Of a DNA stretch of 6,983 nt, positions 6,049 to 6,983 are shown in pieces. The stretch's first letter is position 1, and every line of letters begins with the position of its first letter. Position numbers and translations under genes: made by a program. The stretch comes from Lachnospiraceae bacterium UBA3845 (GTDB lineage Bacteria; Bacillota; Clostridia; Lachnospirales; Lachnospiraceae): assembly GCA_002392705.1 (NCBI GenBank), contig DGHP01000024.1, positions 1 through 6,983 on the forward strand, given 5' to 3'. The notes below the pieces were generated by a model. That model ran no database searches. It worked only from the letters and a program-made list of their open reading frames with translations, and was not told the origin of the DNA.

Positions 6049-6088
6049 TTTAAAATTCCTCTTGCGTGTTTTTCTGTAGATCAGACCC

Positions 6089-6117
6089 ATTATATCTCAA
6101 ATCTGCTGCATCGTCAG
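6089..6117 (-). promoter_or_regulatory. Sigma-70-type promoter of the DUF4869-ATPase pair
   Basis: On the minus strand, CTGACG (6112-6117, four of six matches to TTGACA) and a perfect TATAAT (6089-6094) are separated by exactly 17 bp. Transcription would start near 6082, giving a leader of about 33 nt before the ATG at 6048. The -35 box directly abuts the terminator hairpin of the upstream gene. A housekeeping promoter of this quality suggests constitutive expression unless a repressor acts on it. Confidence 0.7.
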
Positions 6118-6151
6118 AAAAAGCTGATCCCATTTCTGAGATCAGCTTTTT
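6118..6151. terminator. Rho-independent terminator, usable on both strands
   Basis: AAAAAGCTGATC (6118-6129) and GATCAGCTTTTT (6140-6151) form a perfect 12-bp stem with a 10-nt loop. The A-tract and T-tract at its feet let it work in either direction. It lies 4 bp after the stop codon of the NifX-FKBP gene and would end that transcript before the islet promoter. Confidence 0.85.
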
Positions 6152-6155
6152 AAAA

Positions 6156-6983
6156 TTATTTCACTTCAACCAGCTCTATCGTGAAATTCAGCTCTTTTCC
6201 GGCCATCTCATGATTTGCGTCAAAAGTAATGGTTTCCGCGTCCTTTGCGGACACTCTGACCGGGAAGGGTTCTCCCTGCATATTCTGCAGGTAGACCTGC
6301 TGTCCTACTTCCAGCTTTTCTGTTCCCGGCATCCGGGCAATCGGGACGGTAAGGAAGGCGCGCGGATCCGGCTGGCCATAGGCTTCTTCCGGCATGAGAT
6401 GGACGGTGACGGTCTCGCCGACTTTCATATTTGCGACGGCGGCGTCAAAGCCTTTTATCATCATGCCTGCCCCGCAGACAAATTCCAGCGGCTCGCCTCT
6501 GTCATAGGAGGAGTCGAACTGTGTCCCGTCATTGAAGGTTCCTCTGTAATGTGTCCGGCAGGTTTTGCCGACGTTGACGCCTTCGATGGACGGTTTTTCA
6601 TGACATCCGCCGCAGTCTTCGCCATCATGATGGCCGCATCCGCCCTCGTCACCGTGATGGCCGCAGCTGTGGCCTTCACCGTGGTGGTCGCAGTTGGCGC
6701 CTGTATTGACAAGTTCTCCTCTCAGGTAGGCTTCCACGGCTTTGTCCGCGTCTCCTGAAGCGCCGGCGCAGAGCTCGATTCCCCATTCTGCCAGCGCGTT
6801 CTGCGCACCTGCCCCGATGCCGCCGCAGATGAGCACATCCACAGCCCGGCCGCTGAGTAGGCCCGCAAGGGCGCCGTGTCCGCTTCCGTTGGAACCGATC
6901 AGTTCCGAAGAAACTACTTTTCCGTCTTCCACTTCATATACTTTAAAAGTTTCTGTATGTCCGAAATGCTGGAAGATTTCTCC
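6156..6983 (-). CDS. NifX/NifB-type cofactor-binding domain fused to SlyD-like FKBP prolyl isomerase (5' end outside window)
   Basis: The frame is open to the window edge, so the start lies beyond 6983; 275 residues are visible, probably lacking fewer than 15. Visible residues 1 to about 90 (GEIFQHFGHTETFKVYEVE, LICGGIGAGAQNAL, ELCAGASGDADKAVEAYL) match the dinitrogenase iron-molybdenum cofactor biosynthesis family, which binds Fe-S/Mo clusters. Residues 98-128 are a linker with 5 Cys and 8 His in 31 positions, arranged as three 9-residue CxHH repeats. Residues 135-275 are a SlyD-type FKBP: HYRGTFNDGTQFDSS, MMIKGFDAAVANMKVGE and EEAYGQPDPRAF, followed by the chaperone flap (IF) insert and FDANHEMAGKELNF. 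It would catalyse prolyl cis-trans isomerisation and assist folding, with the linker binding nickel, zinc or similar ions. E. coli SlyD carries its metal-binding tail at the C-terminus; here it is internal. The terminator follows 4 bp after the TAA. A GTG at 6932 is an internal valine codon, not the start. Confidence 0.88.
   Translation of the reverse strand, partial: GEIFQHFGHTETFKVYEVEDGKVVSSELIGSNGSGHGALAGLLSGRAVDVLICGGIGAGAQNALAEWGIELCAGASGDADKAVEAYLRGELVNTGANCDHHGEGHSCGHHGDEGGCGHHDGEDCGGCHEKPSIEGVNVGKTCRTHYRGTFNDGTQFDSSYDRGEPLEFVCGAGMMIKGFDAAVANMKVGETVTVHLMPEEAYGQPDPRAFLTVPIARMPGTEKLEVGQQVYLQNMQGEPFPVRVSAKDAETITFDANHEMAGKELNFTIELVEVK

Noticed and set aside
6049..6090. Longer start (ATG at 6090) for the DUF4869 gene
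   Set aside because: The ATG overlaps the TATAAT box and lacks a ribosome binding site; ATG 6048 has both good spacing and an AGAGGA.
6066..6758. 230-codon plus-strand open frame opposite the NifX-FKBP gene
   Set aside because: The minus strand carries a clear FKBP sequence, and the plus-strand frame crosses the terminator and promoter.

Overview
The window looks like chromosomal DNA of a moderately GC-rich anaerobic Firmicute, most likely a Lachnospiraceae-type Clostridium relative. This rests on protein resemblance (a clostridial-type threonine aldolase, a Lachnospiraceae-type DUF4869/P-loop pair, a NifX-FKBP fusion), strong GGAGG ribosome binding sites and a 60-67% G+C content in sampled stretches of the main genes. 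It is an inference from sequence alone; no taxonomic search was possible.

Plus-strand block (1-4588). A gene-free 263-bp leader carries a 43-bp tandem repeat, a near-perfect palindrome and a weak promoter candidate. It precedes a PLP-dependent low-specificity threonine aldolase (264-1289, GTG start). A 165-bp spacer with RNA-like inverted repeats follows. Next comes a YihS-like sugar isomerase of the N-acylglucosamine 2-epimerase family (1455-2705), then the molybdate ABC transporter permease ModB (2749-3411) and ATPase ModC (3539-4588). The molybdate-binding protein ModA is not next to them; the sugar isomerase sits where it would be expected. The modB-modC spacer holds a 19-bp direct copy of the modB 3' end and a 34-codon ORF with its own ribosome binding site that overlaps the start of modC.

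Minus-strand AT-rich islet (4599-6117). Two genes of a different base composition (30-42% G+C in sampled lines) run against the flow of the block: a DUF4869-family protein (5584-6048) and, 13 bp downstream, a P-loop ATPase of unknown function (4599-5570). A clear promoter (CTGACG-17 bp-TATAAT) lies just inside the islet's upstream edge, next to a bidirectional hairpin terminator. The islet looks like a horizontally acquired two-gene accessory module. Its function is unknown and it is the best candidate here for an undescribed system.

Right edge (6156-6983, minus strand, 5' end cut off by the window). A protein joins a NifX/NifB-type iron-molybdenum-cofactor-binding domain to a SlyD-like FKBP peptidyl-prolyl isomerase through a Cys/His-rich linker built of three 9-residue CxHH repeats. 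With modBC nearby, this gives the region a metal (molybdenum, possibly nickel) handling theme, though a functional link between the two is only inferred.
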